The notes under the pieces: model-generated
What the model was told of the DNA's origin: nothing
Databases searched by the model: none
The model's input: the letters and a program-made list of their open reading frames with translations, nothing else
NCBI RefSeq assembly: GCF_042610425.1
Contig: NZ_JBGJZM010000001.1
Coordinates: 1,922,001-1,986,000, forward strand
From: Ectobacillus sp042610425
GTDB lineage: Bacteria; Bacillota; Bacilli; Bacillales; Bacillaceae_G
DNA: 64,000 nucleotides
Direction of reading: 5' to 3'
Shown here: positions 1-8,435 of the stretch, piece by piece
Position numbering within the stretch: position 1 is the stretch's first letter
Layout: each line of letters begins with the position of its first letter
Position numbers and translations under genes: made by a program

Positions 1-209
1 TAAAAGATCATATGTATATTATTTTACTAAATATTTTTCTAAATAGTAACTTTTATTATTATAATAAAAGTTTTATACGTTATATTCTTTCATTTTGCAT
101 ACTATTTAAGATTATTTTCAGGGATAGGATTCCTTTTCTTCCAACCTATTTCATGTTACGATAATAACAATTTTGTAGACCTGTGTTAGGTTAGATAAGG
201 ATGATTATA

Positions 210-1031
210 ATGGGAACTTTTTTGATTACCCTACTCGTAACGAGTTTTATACAGCTTTGTTCCTGTGTTGGTGTAATTTTATTAATTGGGTTTGTGCTAG
301 GTTTTTTTCAAGATTTGTCGCGCAGATATTGGACGTCTACATTTGGACGAACTGGCTTTCTACTTACTGCTTGGATTGGAACACCTATTCATGAACTTGG
401 TCATGCAATGATGTGCCTTGTCTTTAGACATAAGATTGTAAGTGTACAGTGGTTTCCGACAAATACGCAAGGAGGACAGCTTGGCTTTGTCAGTCATACC
501 TATAACCCGAACAGCTTATATCAAAGAATCGGGAACTTTTTCATTGGAGTTGCTCCTGTATTTAGCGGCATTGCGGCACTTGTCATTCTCATGTATTCCT
601 TCGTTCCACAATCCTATCAATTGTTAATGAAGGATATATCAGCTATAAAAATGGATGGAAATTCCAGTGATGTTGCAAATCACATCTTTTCATCAGCTTT
701 TGTATTATGGAAAAGTCTGTTTACAGTAACTAACTTCGCCCATCCTTCTTTTTTACTATTTCTATTTTTATCTGTTTGCATTTCTACTCATATCGCCCTA
801 AGTCGTCCTGATATTGATGGTGCACTAAGTGGTGTAATCACGATTTTTATCGTCCTTCTTGTAATAAACGGAGCATCTAGCTTTCTTCATCTATCTAGCT
901 ATGGTCTCATGCAACTGCTTGGAACTTTCAATGCCTATGTACTTGTTTTTTCCAGTGTGGCGCTCATTTTTTCTTTTATGAGCTTACTAATAAGCTATAT
1001 CATGTTCACGATAAAAAGGATTCTTCCATAA
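210..1031 (+). CDS. HEXXH integral membrane protein (M50-like metalloprotease candidate)
   Basis: A 273-residue polytopic membrane protein with a hydrophobic N-terminus (about residues 4-34), a HELGH zinc-protease-type motif at residues 61-65 after a third hydrophobic stretch, and further membrane segments near 110, 185, 210 and 245. HEXXH inside a membrane context resembles intramembrane site-2-type peptidases (M50), but I see no clear second metal-ligand motif, so the catalytic role is inferred. An in-frame ATG at 201 sits directly against the AAGG ribosome binding site. The ATG at 210, nine bases downstream of it, is the better start. It is a single gene ending in a strong hairpin and facing a small membrane gene. 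Confidence 0.6.
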   Translation: MGTFLITLLVTSFIQLCSCVGVILLIGFVLGFFQDLSRRYWTSTFGRTGFLLTAWIGTPIHELGHAMMCLVFRHKIVSVQWFPTNTQGGQLGFVSHTYNPNSLYQRIGNFFIGVAPVFSGIAALVILMYSFVPQSYQLLMKDISAIKMDGNSSDVANHIFSSAFVLWKSLFTVTNFAHPSFLLFLFLSVCISTHIALSRPDIDGALSGVITIFIVLLVINGASSFLHLSSYGLMQLLGTFNAYVLVFSSVALIFSFMSLLISYIMFTIKRILP

Positions 1032-1065
1032 AAAGAGCGTTCTTAGTTAATGAGAACGCTCTTTG
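1031..1065. terminator. Bidirectional hairpin terminator
   Basis: Perfect 12-bp inverted repeat (arms 1032-1043 and 1053-1064, AAAGAGCGTTCT) between two converging genes, with A/T-rich flanks on both sides. It can serve either strand. Confidence 0.8.
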
Positions 1066-1069
1066 TTCA

Positions 1070-1363
1070 TTATGAAATAAAAGTTAACCCGTACACCAAT
1101 CCGTACCAAATGATTGGAAACAAACTCCATAATACAGTGTTACGGTAGTTTCCTTTCATATACTCTCTCCAAGCCATGAATGCGCTAACAATGATAAAAA
1201 TCGGATAGCTTCCGATAACTAGCCATAGGGGCATTACCAATTCTGCAATGGCAAAAATAAATCCCATAACCCAAATGACTAGTGTACATGCTAGTAGTAC
1301 CTCGCTTAGTATCAGCCATATAAATACCAGGCGCTTTCCATTTGACATTTCAACCTCTCCCAT
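1070..1363 (-). CDS. Small three-TM membrane protein
   Basis: About 97 residues with three hydrophobic segments (roughly residues 13-35, 40-62 and 75-95) and no recognised motif. The start at 1363 follows an AGGAGG with a six-base gap. A second ATG five codons later (1348), with GAGAGG upstream, is also possible. I do not recognise the family. It converges on the HEXXH protein gene and shares its terminator. Confidence 0.55.
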   Translation of the reverse strand: MGEVEMSNGKRLVFIWLILSEVLLACTLVIWVMGFIFAIAELVMPLWLVIGSYPIFIIVSAFMAWREYMKGNYRNTVLWSLFPIIWYGLVYGLTFIS

Positions 1364-1703
1364 TCTACACCTCCTAGCTGTCATATTTTATTATTTATCT
1401 CAAATGACTCCTTGAGTAAATTTTTTTATATCGATATAACACTAGAATTTCTCTGCTATTTACATTGTATTTGTTTTATTTTATTATTTCCATTTAAATT
1501 TTGTAAAAATAAAATCAGTATACAATCCATTCCTTACTCTTGTACTTTTTTTCTCCATTCTTTACATACACCTTCACCCTGTAAATGGTACAATATTACT
1601 GGGAAATCTTACTTTTTGAACACTTTTGAATCTAATAATTGAATTCCCCCCAAATCGTACGTAATTATAATCTATTTATACTTAAAGTAAGGACGGTGAA
1701 GCG
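1364..1703. other. AT-rich intergenic region
   Basis: 340 bases between divergent genes. An open frame at 1412-1642 has no ribosome binding site and is low-complexity hydrophobic, so I do not call it. A TATAAT-like hexamer at 1666-1671 may be the -10 of the prepilin-like gene, but a properly spaced -35 is not evident. Nothing else is seen. Confidence 0.4.
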
Positions 1704-2993
1704 ATGCACATATTGCGAAATGAACATGGTCTCACTTTAGTCGAATTGCTTGCTGTTGTTGTTATTTTAGGAATCGTTTCTGCCATTGCCGTTCCGTCCA
1801 TTGGTTCCATTATTGAAAATTCAAAACGAGATGCACATATTGCCAATGCCCGACAAATGATTGAAGCGGCGCGGATTTATGCAACAAATGAAGGAGCGAC
1901 AACTAATAGCGCTACCTTAGATGAATTAGCAACCAAAGGGTATATTGACTATCCAACAGATCCATTTTCCTCACAGCCCTATACAAAAAATAACGAAAAC
2001 AAGGTAACATGGGACTCCCAAATACAAACCTTTTCAGTCACATTATATTGTAGTCAATCAAAATATAATATTATCGGAAAATCACTAGATGCCTTGCTAA
2101 ACAGTACAAGTGCGTTTGATGGAACCTCATCTACTAATGGCACAACAACCGGTTCCACGGGTAGCACGACCATAGGAACGGTTGCCTTCCAGAATGCGAG
2201 TGATTTTACGACAAAGCTCGTGCTAAATCCAAATGACTATAATCCTGTAACGTTAAACGCAAACCAATGTACATATACGGGGAATGCACAGCTACAGCAA
2301 AGTAACTTTGCAGGAAATGTAAACTGGAGCCCATGTCCAGACACTCATTTTATTCAAGGGAGCACATATTTCAGCAATGGATTGAATCTGTACAATAATC
2401 TTTCTGTGACCGTTGATAAAGATATGTATGTGAACAATAGTGTTCAGTTTGCACCCGGAACAGCTACTGTAAGTGGAAATGCCCTTATTCAACAAAACTT
2501 AGTTCTTAATGGTGCTTCTAAGATGGATATTGGCCAAAATTTATATGTAAAAAGTAATACCAATCTTACAGATAATTCTTTACTTAATGTAAGTGGTAGC
2601 TTTCGAAGTGATAAGGGGCTGACAACATACGGAACTTCTGCAGTAACAATTGGGGGAAACGCTTTTATTACAAATAATACAACGATTTCTGGGACGATGA
2701 ATGTAAAAGGAAATTTCCAAAGTGATAGCAGTCTCACGATTGACACAAATGGTGCGGTAACGATTGGGGGAAATATGGAAATCTCAAATTCACTTACACT
2801 AGGAAACAATTACCCTCTTACCATTAATGGAAATGCGGTGTTTACAACCCCCATTACAATTGCGAGCTGGGGGCATCAGCCAATCAATGTAAAAGGATCT
2901 GTTACAATTGGAAATCAAGTGTATACAAAAGATTTTGTCTACTATAATAGCGGAGATCCGTACAATGGAATTACATTTTTAATCGGGCATTAG
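1704..2993 (+). CDS. Prepilin-type N-terminus fused to bactofilin-like beta repeat domain
   Basis: 429 residues. The N-terminus is a classic type IV pilin/pseudopilin signal: short charged leader, G9 then LTLVEL with Glu at +5, a hydrophobic helix to about residue 30, and an amphipathic helix to about residue 60, as in ComGC-like proteins. Residues about 130-160 are a Ser/Thr/Gly linker. From about 235 to 415 there are repeated short beta strands of the type (V/I)xGNxx(I/V), as in bactofilin/polymer-forming (DUF583-like) or right-handed beta-solenoid proteins. AAGGACGG lies just upstream of the ATG. No other pilus gene is nearby, so processing by a prepilin peptidase elsewhere is inferred. 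It is probably a surface- or membrane-anchored assembly protein. The function is unknown. Confidence 0.75.
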   Translation: MHILRNEHGLTLVELLAVVVILGIVSAIAVPSIGSIIENSKRDAHIANARQMIEAARIYATNEGATTNSATLDELATKGYIDYPTDPFSSQPYTKNNENKVTWDSQIQTFSVTLYCSQSKYNIIGKSLDALLNSTSAFDGTSSTNGTTTGSTGSTTIGTVAFQNASDFTTKLVLNPNDYNPVTLNANQCTYTGNAQLQQSNFAGNVNWSPCPDTHFIQGSTYFSNGLNLYNNLSVTVDKDMYVNNSVQFAPGTATVSGNALIQQNLVLNGASKMDIGQNLYVKSNTNLTDNSLLNVSGSFRSDKGLTTYGTSAVTIGGNAFITNNTTISGTMNVKGNFQSDSSLTIDTNGAVTIGGNMEISNSLTLGNNYPLTINGNAVFTTPITIASWGHQPINVKGSVTIGNQVYTKDFVYYNSGDPYNGITFLIGH

Positions 2994-2998
2994 GATAA

Positions 2999-3043
2999 GA
3001 GAGGAATAAAGACTATTCAAATTGAACAGCCTTTGTTCCTCTC
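2999..3043. terminator. Hairpin terminator between convergent genes
   Basis: Inverted repeat of 13 bp with one mismatch (2999-3011 GAGAGGAATAAAG, 3031-3043), followed on the plus strand by a pyrimidine-rich run. It lies between the prepilin-like gene and the RDD gene, which converge here. Confidence 0.7.
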
Positions 3044-3049
3044 TCCTTA

Positions 3050-3466
3050 TTATTTCCGTATCGTCACATACGTTCCTGCCAGGTAATCATGAATAGCTCG
3101 TTTGTCCTTAAGAAAGGCAACCATAAATATACTTACTAAAATCGTTACACCAAATGTAAGTACACCTAGTCCCCATAGACCAATCCCTTCCCTAAGCAGC
3201 ATCGTCATGTAATCGAGTCTTGTACCATTTCGTTTTACAATGCTAACATTTACTGCACGTTTGCCTATCGTGCATCCATTCCACAATACAGGAAGAATAG
3301 CTAAATAGAGAACGATTAGTAACTGATATCGCCAGTCATTAGGAATTTTTTGCAGAAGAGACATACCTGTTATCACACTAATAATGGCAGCAATGATACT
3401 CATTAGAATGAGATCTATAAATGTAGCAACTAGACGCGCAAGTAACGATGCAGATTGATAAATCAT
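3050..3466 (-). CDS. RDD family membrane protein
   Basis: 138 residues with the RDD signature: an RLVATFID segment in the first helix, GKR in the loop after the second helix, and a C-terminal KRAIHDYLAGTYV element. Three or so membrane segments are predicted by eye. The reading frame stays open upstream, but the start at 3466 is preceded by GGAAGGGAG and the family homology begins here. RDD proteins are small membrane proteins of mostly unknown role, some linked to ion transport. It is separated from the upstream GTPase gene by a long hairpin, so it is probably transcribed alone. Confidence 0.8.
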   Translation of the reverse strand: MIYQSASLLARLVATFIDLILMSIIAAIISVITGMSLLQKIPNDWRYQLLIVLYLAILPVLWNGCTIGKRAVNVSIVKRNGTRLDYMTMLLREGIGLWGLGVLTFGVTILVSIFMVAFLKDKRAIHDYLAGTYVTIRK

Positions 3467-3564
3467 CGTAGTTTGCTCCCTTCCGTTTGCAAATAGACAG
3501 CTTCTATTCTTACTATACGCTGGAAGAAGGAGCAATAGACTCCAATTAAATAAGCACCTATCCG

Positions 3565-3610
3565 CAAAGTAGGCCACTGAAAAAGTACTACATTTCAGTG
3601 GCCTACTTTG
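3565..3610. repeat. GGCCACTGAAA-type hairpin, copy A
   Basis: Perfect 18-bp inverted repeat (3565-3582 and 3593-3610) with a 10-base loop. The core arm GGCCACTGAAA recurs in six other places in this window, always just past a gene end. It probably acts as a terminator for the GTPase gene, although the U-rich part is inside the stem rather than after it. Confidence 0.75.
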
Positions 3611-3650
3611 TAAGTTAAGAAAGGAACGATATAGTAGAAATTGTTTCGGT

Positions 3651-6600
3651 TTATTTACGGTGTAGACGCTTTGCTTTTTGGTTTGAGCGTTGCATTTTTA
3701 CTTTACTGTTCCAATATTGTGGTTTCAGAAGGGCAAATCCAGATTCGACTCGCTTGTTATCCGTAAATTCCATTTCTTTAGCAGTGTCGACCCAAAAGGC
3801 AGATAAGCCATTTTCCAGGCACTCATTGCTATTGACTGATCCAATAACGTAATCGGAGATACGGATGCCGTAGCGTTTGTTTTTGATAAATGTATTCTCT
3901 TCGATTTCAACACTAGCTTTATCCTTTAAGTAGACGCCATTGCTATTGTCACTTACTTCGTTTTGTACCATTTCGAGATGGGAAGATCCTTCGCATAATA
4001 CACCCGCAAACCCGTGATTGGACATCTTATTATTCACAAGCCAAACTTCCCCGTTCATGCTTACCATAACGCCATTTTCTTCGTTCGCATCAAATTGATT
4101 TTTTTCAATCTTTCCAGTTGCCGCCCCGCCAATACTTATGCCATTTTTTCGGTTATGATGGAAGGCGTTATCCTTACATGAAGGAAGGCTAGTCCGGTCA
4201 AGAAGCATCACACCGTCCCCCTCATTTTCCTCAATTGTATTCTGAAGAAGAATGAGTTCACTATCATGACGGGCAAGAATACCATTTTCACTTCCTGTAA
4301 TCGTATTTCCTGTTAGCTTGGATTTTGCATATTTTTCAAGAATGATAGAAACTTTATTAGTACGAAATGTATTATTTGACAGTACAGGCTTTGCTTCATC
4401 CGTTACAAAAACTGCACAAACCTTTGCACCCGTCATTTCATTATTTTCAATCATTACCTTCGATGCATTACTACAAATCATGCCATATGCAGCAAGATTG
4501 GAGAATTGATTATCGGATATAACTCCTTCTGCAGAATCTTTACATTCAATTGATGCGTGCTGACTTGTATCAAAGAAATTGCCAGTTACCGTCGTATAGG
4601 AAGAGGCAGCTAACACAATCGCTGTTTCATTGTTCTGAAATGAGGACGCGGAAACACGAAATCTTCCTCCGGATGACATCTCTATCAGCCCACCGTTAAT
4701 CATACAATTATTTATACTTCCTTCTGTCATGCCCGATACTTTTATGATTGTTTGATTCGGTTCTGCAGCAAGTATGCTACAGTTTTCTACAATCAGTGAA
4801 TAGCCGTCTATTGCAATGGCTACGTCTTCTGCATGATCAAATTCAATTGCTACATCTTCAAATTGGAAGGAATCGTGACTATTTGTATTGGAAAGCGGAC
4901 TTTTTATGATAAGCTTTGTCTTTTCTTTTCCTTTTCCTACAAATGCTGCGGATTTCGAAAGCGATGCGGTATGTAGAATAAATTCACCTTCATCTAAGAA
5001 AAACGTAGTGCCTGATGTAGCATGATCGAGACGAATAGATAAATTTTCACCGTTAGCAACATTCATACGTTCTGTTGCTGTAATGAGTTTGGATCGATTG
5101 TCAATTCGGTGCTGTAACTCGGTAATAAGCGTAATTTCATTTTCTAACACCGAAAGCTCTTCATCAACTGTTTTCATCTCATCCTTCAAAAGTACCATAA
5201 GTTTCTCAATCCATTGGATAGAGCGATCGATTTCATTCTTTGCACTTTGGAAGACTCGTTTCGGATAATTATTGTATTTTTCTACCATGAATTCTTCATA
5301 ATACATGTCAGAAAACTGAGTGATTTTTTCGTTTAAATCTTTTTCTGCAAAACGAACCGCAGCATCAATATCATATTTATATTTTGTTACATACTTTGTT
5401 TTATGAAAAACGAGAAGAACCTTGTCCTTATAAGGAGTTGTATAAGATTCAACGTTAATATGATTATCATACATTTTCATGTTGCGAACAATTGCTCGCT
5501 TTCCCGCTATTTCTATTTGATGTGGCAGAACTTGCAAAGGATTCGGAATGAAGTCAATCGACTTTGGATAGCGTAACCCATATTCGTAAATTACTTGATT
5601 TACACGTGCCATTTCCTTGCGCGCTACATCGTAAAGTAACTTAAAATAATTCTGCGAAGATTCTTGAAACTGCAAGCCGGTATTATAAAAGTCACTGACT
5701 TGTTCCGGAATATTTTCAGTATCCTTTTTAATCCATAGTGCAAGCAATTTACGTGCCTCATCAATCGCTTCTTCTTTTTCTTCGAAGCCTTCATTGGTTG
5801 TATGATACACATACGACGACATAGTAAATGTAAATGGACGCATTAGCTCGTCCTTTTTCAGAAGCGCGGCTGCTTGCTGTACATGCTCCTTTAGCTGCTC
5901 TGCTTTGCTATGATGCTCTGCTAACAATGAAATGAGCTGGTTCATATTCTCTTCTTTTTCCTGTTTTTCTTGCTTTTTTCGGTCTACATACCTGGAAAGC
6001 TTTTGTACATTTTTTTCGAAGCTATTACTCATTTGTCCAATGTAGCGCATGACGCTTTTTTGCAGGGCATATCTGACAGCCTCTTTTAAGTGTAAAAAGG
6101 CCGGTATTACGATTTCTTGTTCTATCATTGGAATACCACTTTGTTGAAAAAGAGATTGTAATAAAATCGTTTCATCCGTTGTATTGTTAAGTTCTTCCTC
6201 CCGTATATAAGAGGAAAGCTCCTGCCAGTAGAACTCGGAATGCTCCATACCCTTCTCTATCATCCGGGTATACAACGCCGTTTTCGCACTAACGGGAATA
6301 CATTTTGGACTGCGTATACCAAATGATTGAAGTAATTGCATAATATCCTGTATAGATGCCTCTGGATCAATATGTGCAGTTGTTCGGTAATCCATTTTAT
6401 TTACGATAAATATTGCTTCTTCCAGTAAATCCGGACGAATATCTGCTAATACACGCAAGGTTCTCTCATCATGAGGATTACTAGCATCAAAAATATAAAA
6501 TAGTAAATCGGTTTCGAGCATGTCTTCCTTAAACCGTTTCAGTGCGTACTCTTCACTTGTATCCAAATCCACACTCGGTGTGTCAATAACAACAAAGTCA

Positions 6601-7046
6601 ATCATTTCATGGGAATCCTGCTCTTGCAGCGCATGTAATTTATGATGAACTCGAAATTGAAATTTATCTTTTGTCAGCGTTCCATTTTTCATTTCCTGAT
6701 GAAACGCATAGGATAATGGATTTCCTTTAATAGCGCGACTTTCACCATTGTCATATTCTATCATTACTTGATCATCGTGATCAGCAAATACAATTCGCGT
6801 GCTCGTACTAGAGGGAAGCCCAGTACCGTTCGGGATGAAATCTTCTCCTAGTAAAGCATTGATAAACGAAGATTTACCAGCTTGCTCTGTACCGGCTACC
6901 GAAATAACGAAATTAGGATGTTGCATTTTATCCTGCAAACGTTGGGAATGTAAAATATGATAGTCGGCAAGAGACGGAATGGAATTAGAATATTTTTCGA
7001 TTTCCTTTTTAACACTTCGTAGGTGAGATTGAAATAATTCAAACAC
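3651..7046 (-). CDS. Dynamin-like GTPase fused to right-handed beta-helix domain
   Basis: 1131 residues. Residues 52-59 form a P-loop (GTEQAGKS), 155-158 DTPS is the G3 element and 216-219 NKMD is G4, which is a dynamin-superfamily GTPase order. Residues about 330-650 are largely helical/coiled coil with many Lys and Glu. From about 670 to 1100 there are roughly 20 short NosD/pectate-lyase-like parallel beta-helix rungs rich in N-N and G, with a very basic tail. The start is the GTG at 7046: GGAGGAGG (7055-7062) lies eight bases upstream. An upstream ATG at 7100 would place this ribosome site inside the coding region. Membrane remodelling or scaffolding is inferred from the GTPase family; the beta-helix fusion is unusual. 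Confidence 0.8.
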   Translation of the reverse strand: MFELFQSHLRSVKKEIEKYSNSIPSLADYHILHSQRLQDKMQHPNFVISVAGTEQAGKSSFINALLGEDFIPNGTGLPSSTSTRIVFADHDDQVMIEYDNGESRAIKGNPLSYAFHQEMKNGTLTKDKFQFRVHHKLHALQEQDSHEMIDFVVIDTPSVDLDTSEEYALKRFKEDMLETDLLFYIFDASNPHDERTLRVLADIRPDLLEEAIFIVNKMDYRTTAHIDPEASIQDIMQLLQSFGIRSPKCIPVSAKTALYTRMIEKGMEHSEFYWQELSSYIREEELNNTTDETILLQSLFQQSGIPMIEQEIVIPAFLHLKEAVRYALQKSVMRYIGQMSNSFEKNVQKLSRYVDRKKQEKQEKEENMNQLISLLAEHHSKAEQLKEHVQQAAALLKKDELMRPFTFTMSSYVYHTTNEGFEEKEEAIDEARKLLALWIKKDTENIPEQVSDFYNTGLQFQESSQNYFKLLYDVARKEMARVNQVIYEYGLRYPKSIDFIPNPLQVLPHQIEIAGKRAIVRNMKMYDNHINVESYTTPYKDKVLLVFHKTKYVTKYKYDIDAAVRFAEKDLNEKITQFSDMYYEEFMVEKYNNYPKRVFQSAKNEIDRSIQWIEKLMVLLKDEMKTVDEELSVLENEITLITELQHRIDNRSKLITATERMNVANGENLSIRLDHATSGTTFFLDEGEFILHTASLSKSAAFVGKGKEKTKLIIKSPLSNTNSHDSFQFEDVAIEFDHAEDVAIAIDGYSLIVENCSILAAEPNQTIIKVSGMTEGSINNCMINGGLIEMSSGGRFRVSASSFQNNETAIVLAASSYTTVTGNFFDTSQHASIECKDSAEGVISDNQFSNLAAYGMICSNASKVMIENNEMTGAKVCAVFVTDEAKPVLSNNTFRTNKVSIILEKYAKSKLTGNTITGSENGILARHDSELILLQNTIEENEGDGVMLLDRTSLPSCKDNAFHHNRKNGISIGGAATGKIEKNQFDANEENGVMVSMNGEVWLVNNKMSNHGFAGVLCEGSSHLEMVQNEVSDNSNGVYLKDKASVEIEENTFIKNKRYGIRISDYVIGSVNSNECLENGLSAFWVDTAKEMEFTDNKRVESGFALLKPQYWNSKVKMQRSNQKAKRLHRK

Positions 7047-7389
7047 GATATTGTCCTCCTCCAAAAACCGTATTGCTGTCATATGTATAATAGATTTCAT
7101 AGTATGATAGTTTCATTGTATAATACTAATAAAAAAATGAGTATAAATTCTATATGTTTTTGTGAAAAATTATATAAATATTAAAAAAATAGACACTATT
7201 AACATTAATTATATCGCTTTTTTCATATAAATAATGTAATTATATGAAAAAATATTATTAAAAACCTTTTTTATGCATAGGAAGAGACATATAGTAGAAA
7301 ACCGTGTCATATTTTCTTACATTTTTTGAGGAAAAATCTAAACTTTCATTTACACTAGGGATATAAAGAAACGAAGATGGAGTGAGACA
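7047..7389. other. AT-rich divergent promoter region
   Basis: 343 bases, extremely A/T-rich (about 7120-7260), between the GTPase gene (minus) and a small plus-strand gene. No ORF with a ribosome site and no clear inverted repeat was seen. Promoters for both genes presumably lie here. Confidence 0.4.
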
Positions 7390-7500
7390 ATGGATATTCT
7401 ATTAACTATAGTATTTATTGGCATCCTAATCATTTTTGATTACCAATTTTATAGACCGCTCATGAGTAGATTAAAAGAACGTGAAAATAACGATTTCTAA
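7390..7500 (+). CDS. 36-residue single-TM small protein
   Basis: An ATG at 7390 preceded by GGAGTGAG opens a 36-codon frame: one hydrophobic helix (about residues 3-16), then a charged tail with several Arg, Lys and Glu residues. It is clearly bounded by a good ribosome site and a hairpin, which favours a real small membrane protein. The family is unknown. Confidence 0.5.
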   Translation: MDILLTIVFIGILIIFDYQFYRPLMSRLKERENNDF

Positions 7501-7501
7501 T

Positions 7502-7538
7502 AAAAAAGCTCTTTCTCCACAAAAATGAAAGAAAGAGC
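7502..7538 (-). terminator. Minus-strand intrinsic terminator
   Basis: Arms GCTCTTTCT (7508-7516) and AGAAAGAGC (7530-7538). Read on the minus strand, the hairpin is followed by TTTTTT. It could end minus-strand transcription coming from the WYL pseudogene/aarF side, and may also fold behind the small plus-strand gene. Confidence 0.65.
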
Positions 7539-7687
7539 CCGTACATGTATAAGTTACGCTGCATTCGATAATGATTTGTCCTTACGAAAAACCCCCATAA
7601 GAGAGCCAATTTAATGAATGTTACGTTAAAGTTCACATGAATGAGAATGATACCTTTTTTCTGTGCCTAGTCCATGCTGGATCACGA

Positions 7688-7950
7688 GGCTTTAATCTGT
7701 CGTTTAGTTACCGCTTCGCTCGTATATCACGCTTGCCGGGCTCTAATCTGTTGCTTTAGTTACCGTTTCGCTTGTATTTCACGTTTACCGGGCTTTAATC
7801 TGTTGCTTTAATTACCGCTTCGCTTGTATATCTCGCTTACCGGGCTCTAATCCACCTCTTTGATACCCGCTACACCCATATATCACCTCGGGAGGGCACC
7901 AATCCCTCGCTTTGCTGACCGAGCCTCTCGAAAGTCACGTTTGCCGGGCA
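7688..7950 (+). repeat. 52-bp tandem repeat array 1
   Basis: Five adjoining units with an exact 52-bp period: the TTACCG element (or its variant) starts at 7708, 7760, 7812, 7864 and 7916. A unit begins GGGCTCTAATCTG and carries TTAGTTACCGCTTCGC. The first three units are close copies; the last two are strongly diverged but keep length and phase. There are no spacers between units. It shares period and phase with arrays near 22.0, 52.2 and 52.95 kb. Confidence 0.85.
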
Positions 7951-7980
7951 TAAAGGCATTCGCACCAAAAAAAGAGTTTC

Positions 7981-8423
7981 TTATTCCCCATACATGTTCA
8001 ATTGCTCCCGCATTTCCTCGATCATTTCATCGCGAAGTGACTTTGGTTCCAATACTTTCGCGTTCGTGCCCATGCTGCGAATCCATTTTTTAATTGATTC
8101 CTTTCCGCTCATTGTTGCTTCAAAATAAATGCTGCCATCAGGCTGGGCGGTGATTGTTTGCTGCTCTCCCCAGATAATTTGAGCGCTTCTAGCTCTTCAC
8201 TCGTTATATTGCGTATATGAAGGAAGGAATTCCGATTTAGCGAATGGCCTCCATCCGGTCCTCTATCACTATCAATCATAATATCCGCTTTTATTAATTC
8301 AGCTCGGTAATTTCGAACCATTCTCTCATTTACTTCTAATAGGTTTGATAATTCAGCTATCTTCGTCTTCCCATTCGAATGTAAGATTTCAATCATTCGT
8401 AGTGCATTACTTAACTTACTCAT
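7981..8423 (-). pseudogene. Decayed HTH-WYL transcriptional regulator (internal deletion and frameshift)
   Basis: The 5' part (8423 down to about 8184) encodes a DeoR/HTH_11-type winged helix (residues about 5-60, with a VNERMVRNYRAELIKADI recognition region). The 3' part, in another frame, encodes about 65 residues ending in a typical WCX C-terminus: W-I-R, G-T-N-A-K-V-L-E-P, L-R-D-E-M. Family members have about 300 residues with a WYL domain between these parts; here that middle is missing and the frames do not match. So the gene was shortened by deletion near 8170-8190. It is probably a non-functional DNA-damage/stress-type YafY-like regulator. A short HTH-only protein of 104 residues could still be made. 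Confidence 0.7.
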
Positions 8424-8435
8424 ACCACGTCCCCC

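Noticed and set aside
1412..1642. 76-codon plus-strand open frame
   Set aside because: No ribosome site, low-complexity Phe/Ile/Leu content typical of AT-rich non-coding DNA.
7688..7950. CRISPR array
   Set aside because: Units touch each other with no variable spacers, and the same holds for the other arrays; no cas genes are in the window.
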